The notes below the pieces were generated by a model. The model was not told where the DNA came from. It saw nothing but the letters and a program-made list of their open reading frames with translations, and did not search any database. Shown in pieces: positions 46,409-55,237 of a DNA stretch of 64,000 nucleotides. The stretch is taken from assembly GCA_024636955.1 (NCBI GenBank), contig JAGXGB010000081.1:39263-103262 (forward strand), written 5' to 3'. Within the stretch, counting starts at the first letter, position 1; every line of letters begins with the position of its first letter. A program made the translations under genes and the position numbers. The stretch comes from Bacteroidales bacterium. GTDB lineage: Bacteria > Bacteroidota > Bacteroidia > Bacteroidales > Lentimicrobiaceae.

Positions 46409-46441
46409 AAAAGGCTGATCTTTACGGGTCAGTCTTTTTTT
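46409..46441 (+). terminator. Rho-independent terminator after groEL
   Basis: AAGGCTGATC (46411-46420) pairs with GGTCAGTCTT (46426-46435), allowing two G-U pairs, around a short loop, and is followed by an eight-base T-run. Confidence 0.8.
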
Positions 46442-46465
46442 TAGCATCATTTTTGTATAGCATTG

Positions 46466-46496
46466 TTTGTAGTGAAAACATGAAACATTATATTTG
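46466..46496 (+). promoter_or_regulatory. Consensus Bacteroidota promoter
   Basis: TTTG at 46466-46469 and TATATTTG at 46489-46496 are separated by exactly 19 bp: a perfect TTTG-N19-TAnnTTTG. The start codon of the DUF4468-like gene is 18 bp downstream, so its leader would be very short. Confidence 0.7.
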
Positions 46497-46514
46497 TAAA
46501 ACAAACCCAATAAA

Positions 46515-47051
46515 ATGATCAGATTCAAACTAAGTATCCTTGCCTTATTAATTCCGTTTATCTCATTTAGCCAGGAATCAACAGCATTTCCGGTAGATTC
46601 TGACACAAAGCTGGTTACATATCAGGAAGTTGTACAGCAAAACGGTAGTCAGGATGAACTATACATCAGAGGCATTGACTGGCTCAACAGCTACTATAAG
46701 AACCCATTTGATGTTTCACGGGTTAGAAATCGTGAAAGTGGCGTTATTGAGCTTCAGCACCGCATTGAAGTACAGAACAGTGTTGAAGATGTCAACCTGC
46801 AGGCTGGTACTGTTAATTATGAACTGAGAATTGAATTTAAGCCGGGCCGCTATCGCTATACTATCAGCAACATGACGTTAAGGCAGCAGTCACGCTTTCC
46901 TATTGAACGTTGGTTGAATAAGGATGATCCACAGTATTCACCACTTTGGGAAAATTATATCGCCCAGGTAGATGCAAAGATTAAGGAAGTAATCGAAAGT
47001 CTTAAATTGGGTATGCAACCGGTTGAAGTGAAGCCTGAAGAAAAATGGTAA
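46515..47051 (+). CDS. Exported DUF4468-like protein
   Basis: The 178-residue product has a signal peptide (MIRFKLSILALLIPFISFSQ) and a compact domain with VTYQEVVQQNGSQDELYIRGIDWLNSYYKNP at its start and TVNYELRIEFKPGRYRYTISNMTL in the middle. This pattern fits the DUF4468 domain, common in Bacteroidota periplasmic proteins with a TBP-like fold and no known activity. It has the best-matching promoter in the window and stands alone between groEL and the 5'-nucleotidase gene. Confidence 0.75.
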   Translation: MIRFKLSILALLIPFISFSQESTAFPVDSDTKLVTYQEVVQQNGSQDELYIRGIDWLNSYYKNPFDVSRVRNRESGVIELQHRIEVQNSVEDVNLQAGTVNYELRIEFKPGRYRYTISNMTLRQQSRFPIERWLNKDDPQYSPLWENYIAQVDAKIKEVIESLKLGMQPVEVKPEEKW

Positions 47052-47091
47052 TTCGCAATCGAGCCTAATTAAGTGACCTTAGCAAGAACTC

Positions 47092-48567
47092 TTATTCATT
47101 AGCAGCTGATTTTACAAATGCCCTCTTTACACCCTGATAATTAATTACTTTATTATTCTTCAGGTAGTTTATCAAATTTTCAGCAGTAGTAATGTACAAT
47201 GACCGACCCTGGTCCTTGTGGTCGAACTTGTAACTGCTTGCTATATAACTATTCATACCTACATTAAACTTCTTACATCGGGCAAGTTTTTTACCATTGG
47301 GTAAACTCATGTCCACTTCTACCGGATTATTGTTCTTATCAGTTATAATAGTATATGTCATTCCTGATACCTGAAGGTCAAGGCTATTTTCAGCATCACG
47401 ATAAGAATTTAGTAATAACTTTTTTATTTCGGCAGGCTTCATTTTATACACAATGATTTCATTGCCGAAAGGGTCAAGCTGGTAGATGTTTTTAATGCTG
47501 ATATTACCGGCATTCAGGTTATCAATGCGAATTCCTCCGTTGTTCTGGAACGCAATATCAATTGATTCAAGTGCGGTAATAGCATCGGTCATTAATGAAC
47601 CCAATTCATCGTTACCTGATATTTTGGTAGCAGTTTGACCAATTACTCTGTTAAGCTCTTTGTTATCATTAAATTGGGCAAGTTTAAGCTCAATATCATT
47701 ATCAGTTTCTGCATAATCGGTAATACTAAGCATTTCAGGTCTGATCTTAACAACCCGTCCATTCACGATGCTTACAGTAGCCTTTGCCATATTCTTTACA
47801 CTCGAGCCCGCCTGCATAATGTGCACACCGTTTATATATTGCGAAGGCTTTGTAAGCGTATGAGTATGGCCGCCCAGTATCAAATGCAGTTCAGGTACTG
47901 CACCTGCCAGTTCAACATCCTTTTCAAAGCCTAAATGAGTTAGTGCGATGAAAATTGTGCAACTATCGCTGAGTGAACTTAGGTTCTTTATCTCTTCCAC
48001 CCCATCAGTAAATACTAAATCCTTCAAATTCTGTGGATGGGAATCGGGTGTTCCCTGAACTCCTAACTGAATCGCACTAACAATCCCAATTGATAAGCCA
48101 TTGCCAATATTAATTATTTCATATGGCTTGAATGGTCTGGCGCCCTGACGGTTTCTGATATTGGCACTAAGGAAAGGGAATTCAGCCTGCGCAATTCTTT
48201 TTTGAAGTACATCCTGACCATAATCAAACTCATGGTTTCCAACTGCTGTAGCCCTGAAACCTGCTGAATTCATGAGGTCAATAATGGGAAATCCTTTATC
48301 ATGATATTGGTCAACAATTGGATTACCTGTGAAGTTGTCACCTGCTGCCAATAGTATCACGTGCCTATTCTCGCTTCTGATCTGGTCAACAAGTGCCTTG
48401 AGCTTCCCATAATTATCAATTTTAGCATGCTGATCATTCATGGAAAGTATCACAACCTGAATAGTGTCACTTGAAACTGACTTTGATTCGTTTGATACTG
48501 AACTCTGCGCGCTGCTTTGTATAACCAGAGTAAGCAACGGAATTAATAGGAAGAACTTAAGTTTCAT
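47092..48567 (-). CDS. Exported 5'-nucleotidase / metallophosphatase (UshA-like)
   Basis: The 491-residue protein has a signal peptide ending near SSA-Q, an N-terminal calcineurin-like phosphoesterase domain (MNDQHAKIDNYG, GDNFTGNP, GNHEFDYG, GGHTHTL) and a C-terminal 5'-nucleotidase substrate-binding domain (QNNGGIRIDNLNAGNISIKNIYQLDPFGNEI). Enzymes of this type hydrolyse extracellular nucleotides to nucleosides for uptake. In many Bacteroidota the two halves are separate genes; here they are one. It may feed nucleosides and bases to salvage, for which adenine deaminase is encoded at 53.5 kb. Confidence 0.9.
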   Translation of the reverse strand: MKLKFFLLIPLLTLVIQSSAQSSVSNESKSVSSDTIQVVILSMNDQHAKIDNYGKLKALVDQIRSENRHVILLAAGDNFTGNPIVDQYHDKGFPIIDLMNSAGFRATAVGNHEFDYGQDVLQKRIAQAEFPFLSANIRNRQGARPFKPYEIINIGNGLSIGIVSAIQLGVQGTPDSHPQNLKDLVFTDGVEEIKNLSSLSDSCTIFIALTHLGFEKDVELAGAVPELHLILGGHTHTLTKPSQYINGVHIMQAGSSVKNMAKATVSIVNGRVVKIRPEMLSITDYAETDNDIELKLAQFNDNKELNRVIGQTATKISGNDELGSLMTDAITALESIDIAFQNNGGIRIDNLNAGNISIKNIYQLDPFGNEIIVYKMKPAEIKKLLLNSYRDAENSLDLQVSGMTYTIITDKNNNPVEVDMSLPNGKKLARCKKFNVGMNSYIASSYKFDHKDQGRSLYITTAENLINYLKNNKVINYQGVKRAFVKSAANE

Positions 48568-48674
48568 TGATGATTTGGGTTTTATAACAGGCTTTCGCTA
48601 AATCTATATTATGATCCCTTTTCAGATTTGTTATATGCTTCGCTCCTTTAAGGCCTCAATTCCATGGTTTCTTT

Positions 48675-48878
48675 TCAAGCTAATTCTGAATCAATTATCA
48701 ATTCCATATCAGGCAGTAACCTGCCTTTGTCCATCAGCCGGTTACCATAATGATCAGTAACCTCGGTAACTAAGTGGTCATGTAACAAAATGTTAGAATT
48801 GAGATACAGATTAATGGCATCAATCACCCTTGCTCCGTCAAATATCTCATACTTTTGGTTGTTAATATAGATGGTCAT
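48675..48878 (-). CDS. Small predicted beta-grasp protein, unknown function
   Basis: Starting at ATG 48878 gives 67 residues beginning MTIYINNQKYEIFDGARVIDAI; the open frame runs to 48947, but that N-terminal part looks like leader DNA. The strand-strand-helix opening with a DGARVIDA turn and a late GNRLMDKGRLLPDMELIID resemble ubiquitin-like/2Fe-2S beta-grasp proteins (ThiS, MoaD, NuoG N-terminal domains). It has no cysteine, so it cannot hold a 2Fe-2S cluster in the standard way, and no C-terminal GG, so it is not a standard sulfur carrier. The fold is my inference. Confidence 0.5.
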   Translation of the reverse strand: MTIYINNQKYEIFDGARVIDAINLYLNSNILLHDHLVTEVTDHYGNRLMDKGRLLPDMELIIDSELA

Positions 48879-49098
48879 TGCTGCTAATATTAAATGATTC
48901 TGGCTGGTTATCAGTGTAAACGAGAGCGATTTATGAAATAATGTCAAATAACAAATGAAACAATATTTCGGACTTCAATATTACGCATTTTAAACAAAGT
49001 GAACGTTAAAACAGTTATCATGATTCTTATTTCATAATTTTGTACTACCAATCATAACTATATAACTGCACTTTAATTTTTGTCTAGACCACAAGCTG

Positions 49099-50427
49099 AT
49101 GAATCAGATTTCTGTTATTAAGGGTTTTTCAAAGTTTTCGAAGGAACAAAAAATAGATACAATAGCGTCTTTCTTGTCGACATCTGATGAAGTTAAGTCT
49201 GTAATAAAGTCCTTTTGGCACAGTGACCCGGCAGTGCAGCTTATTATTGATGAATTCAGTGAGAACACACTTACTAACTACTTCATGCCATACGGTATTG
49301 CGCCCAATGTAACCATCAATGGTAATATGTACATGGTACCTATGGTTATAGAAGAAAGTTCTGTAATAGCAGCCGCTTCAAAGAGCTCTAAGTTCTGGGC
49401 TGCTAATGGGGGTTTTCACAGTGAAGTGATATCAAGCATTAAAAATGGTCAGGTACATTTTATCTGGCCTGGTGATATCAGCAAATTACGCGAGCATTTT
49501 TCACTGCTGAAGCAAGTTATGCTGGAACGCACTTCTTCCATTACCGCTAATATGGTTAAAAGGGGAGGTGGTGTGTTATCCATGGATCTGGTTGATAAGA
49601 CTGCTGATTTGGAAAACTATTACCAACTTGAAGTGAAGTTTGAAACAGTAGATTCAATGGGCGCTAACTTTATCAATAGTTGTCTTGAAGAATATGCTGA
49701 TGCACTAAGAGGCTTCGTTTCTGAAAGTGGGTTGTTTGAGAACAAGGACATACACATTATCATGTCAATACTTTCAAACTATACGCCTGAATGTGTTGTA
49801 AAAACGTGGGTAGAATGTGATATCAATGCTTTTGATAAGATTGATGAAAACCTTACTGCAAAGGAATTTGCATGGAAATTTGAGAAAGCGGTACAAATAG
49901 CCACGGTAGATGTTTATCGTGCTACTACACATAACAAAGGGATCTTTAATGGAGTGGATGCAGTTGTGCTTGCAACTGGTAATGATTTCAGGGCTGTTGA
50001 GGCTTGTGGACATGCATATGCATCCCGGACCGGGAAGTATAAAAGCCTGACTGAAATTGAGCTTACCGATAATACTTTCAAGTATTCCCTTACCCTGCCG
50101 TTGGCTATAGGAACTGTAGGAGGCCTTACTTCACTGCATCCGATGGCAAAGCTTTCACTTGCTATATTAGGAAACCCTTCAGCCAGAGAACTAATGCAGA
50201 TAGCATCGGTGATTGGACTTGCCAATAATTTTGGGGCACTTAAATCATTAACTACCAAAGGTATTCAGGTAGGCCATATGAAAATGCACCTTTTCAATAT
50301 CCTTAACTTCTTCAGTGCTTCTGAAAAAGAGAAAAAGGCTGCAGTTGATTACTTCAAACGTCGTAAAGTTTCATACAGCGCCGTGCAAACATTTATAGAA
50401 TCACTCCGAAACACACCGCATGAATAG
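49099..50427 (+). CDS. mvaA: Hydroxymethylglutaryl-CoA reductase, class II
   Basis: HMG-CoA reductase makes mevalonate from HMG-CoA with NAD(P)H, the committed step of the mevalonate pathway. The 442-residue soluble protein lacks membrane helices, as in class II. It has the ENTLTNYFMPYGIAPNVTING catalytic-Glu region, EESSVIAAAS, VDSMGANFINSCLE (the DxMGAN motif), LATGNDFRAVEACGHAYA and the C-terminal VGHMKMH with the catalytic His. Although class II enzymes are often labelled degradative, three downstream biosynthetic genes show it acts in synthesis here. Its end overlaps the next gene by 8 bp. Confidence 0.93.
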   Translation: MNQISVIKGFSKFSKEQKIDTIASFLSTSDEVKSVIKSFWHSDPAVQLIIDEFSENTLTNYFMPYGIAPNVTINGNMYMVPMVIEESSVIAAASKSSKFWAANGGFHSEVISSIKNGQVHFIWPGDISKLREHFSLLKQVMLERTSSITANMVKRGGGVLSMDLVDKTADLENYYQLEVKFETVDSMGANFINSCLEEYADALRGFVSESGLFENKDIHIIMSILSNYTPECVVKTWVECDINAFDKIDENLTAKEFAWKFEKAVQIATVDVYRATTHNKGIFNGVDAVVLATGNDFRAVEACGHAYASRTGKYKSLTEIELTDNTFKYSLTLPLAIGTVGGLTSLHPMAKLSLAILGNPSARELMQIASVIGLANNFGALKSLTTKGIQVGHMKMHLFNILNFFSASEKEKKAAVDYFKRRKVSYSAVQTFIESLRNTPHE

Positions 50428-51391
50428 CTCAACGGAGAGTATTCTCACAGTTAATGGAAAATTACTGATCACAGGAGAATATCTCGTTCTTGACGGGGCA
50501 ACAGCGCTTGCCTTTCCTACAAGGCTTGGACAGACACTTATTTCAAGTCCATCAGGTGATGATAGTATTACATGGATTGCTTCTGATATAAACGGGGTGT
50601 GGTTTACTGCTGAATATGCTCTTCATAGCTTCGCGTTAATCCAAACAAGTGACCCAAATATAGCAGTAACACTCCAAAATATGCTTACAGAAGCTGCCGC
50701 CCTTAATCCCCAACATAATGTAAGAAAAGGAATACATGTAAGTACAAAGCTCAACTTCAACAGGTTTATGGGTCTTGGCAGCAGCTCAACAGTAATAGCT
50801 TTGATTGCTGGTCTTTTTGACACCGATAAGTACAAACTTCATAAACGCGTTTCAACCGGTTCAGGCTATGATATTGCATGCACTGATATAAGCTATCCGA
50901 TATTCTTTACACGCAAATCAAAAGATGAAGTTGTGATAAGGCCTGTCAATTTTAATCCCGGCTTTATGAGTCATCTTTATCTTGCATGGCTGGGTAACAA
51001 GCAGGATACAAATGCTGAAATAAACCTTTACAGCAGCATCAAAAGAGGCGATAAAGAGAAATATGTTAAAAAAACAACAGAAATAACGCTGGCGATACTT
51101 GAAGTTAAAGAATTAACTACTTTTACATCTTTAATTGAAGTGCATGAGGAAATGATAGGTGCTATCCTTAATCGTGATACTATCAAACGCAGTATGTTTA
51201 ATGATTTCAAGGGTTGTATTAAATCCTTGGGTGCCTGGGGGGGTGATTTTATACTGGCATGCTCTGACATGAATGACAAATATGTATTTGATTATTTCGC
51301 AAAAAAGGACATTGACACCGTTTATCATTTTAAGGATCTGGTATTAAATGAGCAAGTCAACATCAGCAATGACACTATCATCAGATTTTAA
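50420..51391 (+). CDS. GHMP kinase, probable phosphomevalonate kinase
   Basis: A 323-residue GHMP kinase that opens with VNGKLLITGEYLVLDGATALAFPTR, typical of phosphomevalonate kinases. The ATP loop is FMGLGSSSTVIAL, GSGYDIACTD supplies the probable catalytic Asp, and SLGAWGGDFILA is the third GHMP motif. It would convert mevalonate 5-phosphate to the diphosphate. The start codon overlaps the HMG-CoA reductase stop, and its 3' end overlaps the decarboxylase by 44 bp. Assignment as phosphomevalonate rather than mevalonate kinase rests on motifs and on the clearer mevalonate kinase at 52451. Confidence 0.78.
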   Translation: MNSSTESILTVNGKLLITGEYLVLDGATALAFPTRLGQTLISSPSGDDSITWIASDINGVWFTAEYALHSFALIQTSDPNIAVTLQNMLTEAAALNPQHNVRKGIHVSTKLNFNRFMGLGSSSTVIALIAGLFDTDKYKLHKRVSTGSGYDIACTDISYPIFFTRKSKDEVVIRPVNFNPGFMSHLYLAWLGNKQDTNAEINLYSSIKRGDKEKYVKKTTEITLAILEVKELTTFTSLIEVHEEMIGAILNRDTIKRSMFNDFKGCIKSLGAWGGDFILACSDMNDKYVFDYFAKKDIDTVYHFKDLVLNEQVNISNDTIIRF

Positions 51392-52448
51392 GGACAAGTT
51401 GTCAGAAGGTGTGAACACCTGCTGGAAAAGTCCTGCCAATATAGCCCTTGTAAAATACTGGGGCAAGAAAGGCCATCAGATACCTGCAAATCCATCCCTC
51501 AGCTTTTCACTTGATGAAGCTTATACTATCACGAGAATTCATGCTAAGCTTAACCCCAATGCTAATGGACCCAAGGTCTCATTTACTTTTGAAGGTGAAA
51601 AGAATCCTGCTTTTGCTTCTAAGATTGAGCAGTTTCTGAATGATCTCTTGCCACATCTTGAGTATCTGCCACATGTTTATTTAGAAATTGAGAGCGGCAA
51701 TAACTTCCCGCATTCTGCTGGTATAGCATCATCTGCCTCTGCCATGAGTGCACTGGCATTATCTTTGTTATGCATTGAGCAGCAGTTACTTGAAGAGCAA
51801 TTGGATGATAATTCATTTTACCGTAAAGCCTCGTTAATAGCCCGTCTGGGTTCTGGTAGTGCATGCCGCTCAGTGTATGCTGGTTTTAGCATGTGGGGAA
51901 AACATGATGATTTTAAAGATTCTTCAGATAATTATGCAATTCCAATAGACTTTAAGCCAGGCAGTTTGTTTGAAAATATACATGACACTATTTTGCTTGT
52001 TGACCAGAACCCAAAAAAAGTATCAAGTAGGGTAGGACATCAATTAATGGACAACCATCCATTTGCCAAAGCCCGATACGATCAGGCTGTAACCAATCTG
52101 TCAAAAATGAGGAGCTGTCTTATTGAGAACGACTGGGATACCTTTGCTTCCATCACTGAGACTGAAGCACTATCCCTGCATGCAATGATGATGTCATCTT
52201 CACCGGGGTACATACTGATGCACCCCAATACTTTAAAAATTGTTGAACATTTAGTTGAAAAACGTAAACAAAATCATGTTAATGTATGTTATACACTCGA
52301 CGCAGGACCAAACCTACATTTGTTGTACCCGGAGGAGGAAAATGACAAGGTTGCATTAATTATAAGTGAGCTTACGCAATACTGTTCTGATGGTAAAGTT
52401 ATATATGACACAATAGGAAAAGGCCCTGAAAATAAGCACTGCAAATAA
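51348..52448 (+). CDS. mvaD: Diphosphomevalonate decarboxylase family enzyme
   Basis: A 366-residue GHMP-family decarboxylase that makes isopentenyl diphosphate (or phosphate) from phosphorylated mevalonate with ATP. SPANIALVKYWGKK near residue 28, IASSASAMSALALSL (ATP loop), GSGSACRSVYAGFSMW and YTLDAGPNLHLL with the catalytic Asp are all typical of MvaD. An internal ATG (51369) would shorten the overlap with the previous gene from 44 to 23 bp. A close family, phosphomevalonate decarboxylase, cannot be excluded by eye. Confidence 0.88.
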   Translation: MSKSTSAMTLSSDFKDKLSEGVNTCWKSPANIALVKYWGKKGHQIPANPSLSFSLDEAYTITRIHAKLNPNANGPKVSFTFEGEKNPAFASKIEQFLNDLLPHLEYLPHVYLEIESGNNFPHSAGIASSASAMSALALSLLCIEQQLLEEQLDDNSFYRKASLIARLGSGSACRSVYAGFSMWGKHDDFKDSSDNYAIPIDFKPGSLFENIHDTILLVDQNPKKVSSRVGHQLMDNHPFAKARYDQAVTNLSKMRSCLIENDWDTFASITETEALSLHAMMMSSSPGYILMHPNTLKIVEHLVEKRKQNHVNVCYTLDAGPNLHLLYPEEENDKVALIISELTQYCSDGKVIYDTIGKGPENKHCK

Positions 52449-52450
52449 AC

Positions 52451-53425
52451 ATGAAAAAGAGACCGGGCATTTTTTATGCCAAAATACTTTTGTTTGGTGA
52501 ATATAGCATCCTTTGTGATTCTATGGGATTAACCATTCCATATACTCATTTTAAGGGTGAGCTTAGTTTTATAAATGAGGATAAATATACTGACCTGGAT
52601 TTTGCAACCAGTTCAAATAAGCTTTTAAAAGAATACTCAACATACATCCGTAACCTTAAAGAAAGTGGAAAGCTTAAATGCGACTTCAACATTGAAGCTT
52701 TTGAAGCAGATATTGATAAGAGCCTGTATTTTGAATCAAGCATTCCTCAAGGTTATGGTGTTGGAAGCTCAGGAGCACTTGTAGCAGCATTATTTGAAAA
52801 ATACGTAATTGGAGCAGTTGCTCGTAATCAAAAGCTCCCAAAAGAAGAAATGTTGGTTCTTAAAGACCAGCTTGCCCAGCTTGAATCATATTTCCATGGT
52901 ACAAGTTCGGGTATGGATCCTCTCAATTGTTACCTGAAACATCCATTGCTTATCCACAACAAAAAAGATATAAGCATGGTAGGAATACCCCGATACAAGC
53001 ATGATCAGAAAGGTGCTATTTTCCTTATAAACACAGGGAAGCCGGGCAAGACAAGCGGTCTTGTAAATACTTTTCTCGATAGGTGTAAAATTGATGATTA
53101 CATGTCGCGGGTAAGGGAAGAAATGATTCCATTGAATGACCAGTGTATAAAAAGCCTTATAAAGGGTGAAACAAAGCGCTTCTTCAATACGCTGTTCTCA
53201 CTCTCAGCCTTTCTTTATGAAAATCTTGAACCAATGATACCTGAAGCTTTCAAAAAAGTATGGCGTCAGGGCCTTGAATCCCAATCATACTACCTGAAGC
53301 TATGCGGATCAGGAGGAGGCGGATTTTTACTGGGCTTCACTGAAGATTTTGAAAAGGCGAAGAAAGATCTGAGAAAGCTGGATATTGATATAATCCCCGT
53401 TTACAGGAATCTTTCCAACTCATAA
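52451..53425 (+). CDS. GHMP kinase, probable mevalonate kinase
   Basis: The 324-residue GHMP kinase carries AKILLFGEYSIL at the N-terminus, the ATP loop GYGVGSSGALVAALF, SSGMDPLNCYL with the catalytic Asp (the GTSSGMDP motif of mevalonate kinases) and the third motif CGSGGGGFLLGF. It would phosphorylate mevalonate, completing with its neighbours the path from HMG-CoA to IPP. It starts 2 bp after mvaD. HMG-CoA synthase and IPP isomerase are not in the window. Confidence 0.82.
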   Translation: MKKRPGIFYAKILLFGEYSILCDSMGLTIPYTHFKGELSFINEDKYTDLDFATSSNKLLKEYSTYIRNLKESGKLKCDFNIEAFEADIDKSLYFESSIPQGYGVGSSGALVAALFEKYVIGAVARNQKLPKEEMLVLKDQLAQLESYFHGTSSGMDPLNCYLKHPLLIHNKKDISMVGIPRYKHDQKGAIFLINTGKPGKTSGLVNTFLDRCKIDDYMSRVREEMIPLNDQCIKSLIKGETKRFFNTLFSLSAFLYENLEPMIPEAFKKVWRQGLESQSYYLKLCGSGGGGFLLGFTEDFEKAKKDLRKLDIDIIPVYRNLSNS

Positions 53426-53542
53426 TCATAGTTACTGAAATATAATCCTAAACATAAAATTGTGAAAACAATGTTTGTGATTATGGGTTTATTTTTCTAT
53501 GTTACACCTGTTGTCTAACATTATTAAATACCATAATTGTTA

Positions 53543-55171
53543 ATGGATAACTTCACATTAAGCGGACAAATCGTAGATGTGGTTGCCGGAAGAGTGTATC
53601 CCGGTATCATTGAAATCGAAGATGGAATCATTAAATCAATCACCGAGGACCCCGGAGTCATTGGTCCGCTAATCATGCCCGGACTCATAGATGCACATGT
53701 GCATATAGAGAGTTCTATGCTTGTACCATCAGAGTTTGCGCGCCTCGCTGTAGTGCATGGCACTACTACTGTTGTAGCCGATCCTCATGAAATTGCCAAT
53801 GTAATGGGCACCGAAGGTGTTAGGTTCATGATTGACAATGGGAAAAAGGTGCCATTTAATTTCTACTTTGGTGCACCATCGTGTGTTCCGGCTACATCCT
53901 TTGAAACTTCAGGTGCTGTATTAGGACCTAACGAAGTAGATGAAATCCTGTCGTGGCCTGAAATCAGGTACTTGTCAGAGATGATGAACTTCCCTGGTGT
54001 GCTGAACGATGATGCTGATGTTATTGCGAAGCTTGCCTCGGCAAAGAAGTATAACAAACCGGTTGACGGCCATGCTCCCGGTTTAAAAGGTGACAGTGCA
54101 GCCAGGTACGCAAATGCAGGTATTACAACTGACCACGAATGCTTTACTATTGATGAAGCACTTGATAAGATAAACCATGGCATTAAAATACTCATCAGAG
54201 AGGGCAGTGCAGCGAGGAACTTTGATGAACTAATTCCTCTTATAAGCCACCACCCCAAGATGGTTATGTTCTGTTCTGACGACAAGCATCCTGATGAACT
54301 GGTAAATGGGCATATCAATGTTCTTGTAAAGAGAGCCATTACAGCAGGTTATAATTTCATGGATATTATAAGGGCTTGCACTCTTATCCCAACCGGTCAC
54401 TATAACCTTGATATCTGTCTGCTTCAAAAGGGAGATAAAGCCGATTTTATACTGGTTGATAATGCTGAAGACTTTAACATTACTGCAACTTATATTGCAG
54501 GTAGCTTGGTTGCAGAAAATGGAGTGTCATTAATTGAAAGCGTACCAGTTGTGCCTATCAATAAATTCAATCCGGTGATGCCATCCCTTGATGATATAAG
54601 TGTAGAAGCAGGTGAAGGTACCCTTAAGGTTATCAAGGCCATTAATGGCCAGCTTGTAACTTCAACCCTTAAATTGAAAGCTAAAACAGAGGCCGGATTT
54701 GCTGTAAGTGACTTAGAGCGCGATATTCTGAAACTTGTGGTTGTGAACCGATATAACCCTGCCAAGCCGGCAATAGGGTTTGTAACCGGGTTTAATCTGA
54801 AGCGGGGAGCCATTGCTTCAACAGTTGCACACGACAGCCATAACATCATTGCAGTGGGTTCTGACGACCAATTAATACTCAATGCTATTGAATTAGTAAT
54901 AAAAAATACAGGTGGTATATCTTTATATGCTACAGATGAATATAATTGCTTATCTTTGCCCGTCGCAGGACTCATGTCAACTGACGATGGATATGCTGTT
55001 GCCGGGAAGTATCAGCTGATTAACAGGGCAGTACAGAATGCAGGCTCTGATTTAGATGCTCCTTTCATGACTTTATCCTTCATGTCGTTGCTTGTTATTC
55101 CTGAGCTTAAATTAAGTGATAAAGGATTATTTGACAGTACAACTTTTTCGTATACTAATTTGTTTGATTAA
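53543..55171 (+). CDS. ade: Adenine deaminase
   Basis: This amidohydrolase-superfamily enzyme converts adenine to hypoxanthine and ammonia. From ATG 53543 (two codons after an in-frame TTG) it has 542 residues: a metal-binding IDAHVHIESSM near residue 50, DPHEIANVMG, GHAPGLKGDSAARY, TTDHECFT, SDDKHPDEL, and the C-terminal domain specific to bacterial Ade (VTGFNLKRGAIASTVAHDSHNI). It lies alone after the mevalonate operon with a 117-bp spacer and precedes an ArsR-type gene. Confidence 0.95.
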   Translation: MDNFTLSGQIVDVVAGRVYPGIIEIEDGIIKSITEDPGVIGPLIMPGLIDAHVHIESSMLVPSEFARLAVVHGTTTVVADPHEIANVMGTEGVRFMIDNGKKVPFNFYFGAPSCVPATSFETSGAVLGPNEVDEILSWPEIRYLSEMMNFPGVLNDDADVIAKLASAKKYNKPVDGHAPGLKGDSAARYANAGITTDHECFTIDEALDKINHGIKILIREGSAARNFDELIPLISHHPKMVMFCSDDKHPDELVNGHINVLVKRAITAGYNFMDIIRACTLIPTGHYNLDICLLQKGDKADFILVDNAEDFNITATYIAGSLVAENGVSLIESVPVVPINKFNPVMPSLDDISVEAGEGTLKVIKAINGQLVTSTLKLKAKTEAGFAVSDLERDILKLVVVNRYNPAKPAIGFVTGFNLKRGAIASTVAHDSHNIIAVGSDDQLILNAIELVIKNTGGISLYATDEYNCLSLPVAGLMSTDDGYAVAGKYQLINRAVQNAGSDLDAPFMTLSFMSLLVIPELKLSDKGLFDSTTFSYTNLFD

Positions 55172-55185
55172 TATTAATTAGTGAT

Positions 55186-55208
55186 GTTACATATTATAAT
55201 ATAGTAAC
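55186..55208. promoter_or_regulatory. Possible operator: imperfect dyad before the ArsR gene
   Basis: GTTAC at 55186-55190 and GTAAC at 55204-55208 flank a 10-bp palindrome (TATTATAATA). The arms and the core are out of register by half a base, so the symmetry is imperfect. It lies 30 bp before the regulator start, a common place for an auto-operator. Confidence 0.35.
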
Positions 55209-55237
55209 TTTACACAAAACTAAAACCCAAAAGCATC

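Noticed and set aside
48879..48947. Longer version of the small beta-grasp-like protein
   Set aside because: The extra 23 codons look like spacer translation, and the compact domain starts cleanly at MTIYINN.
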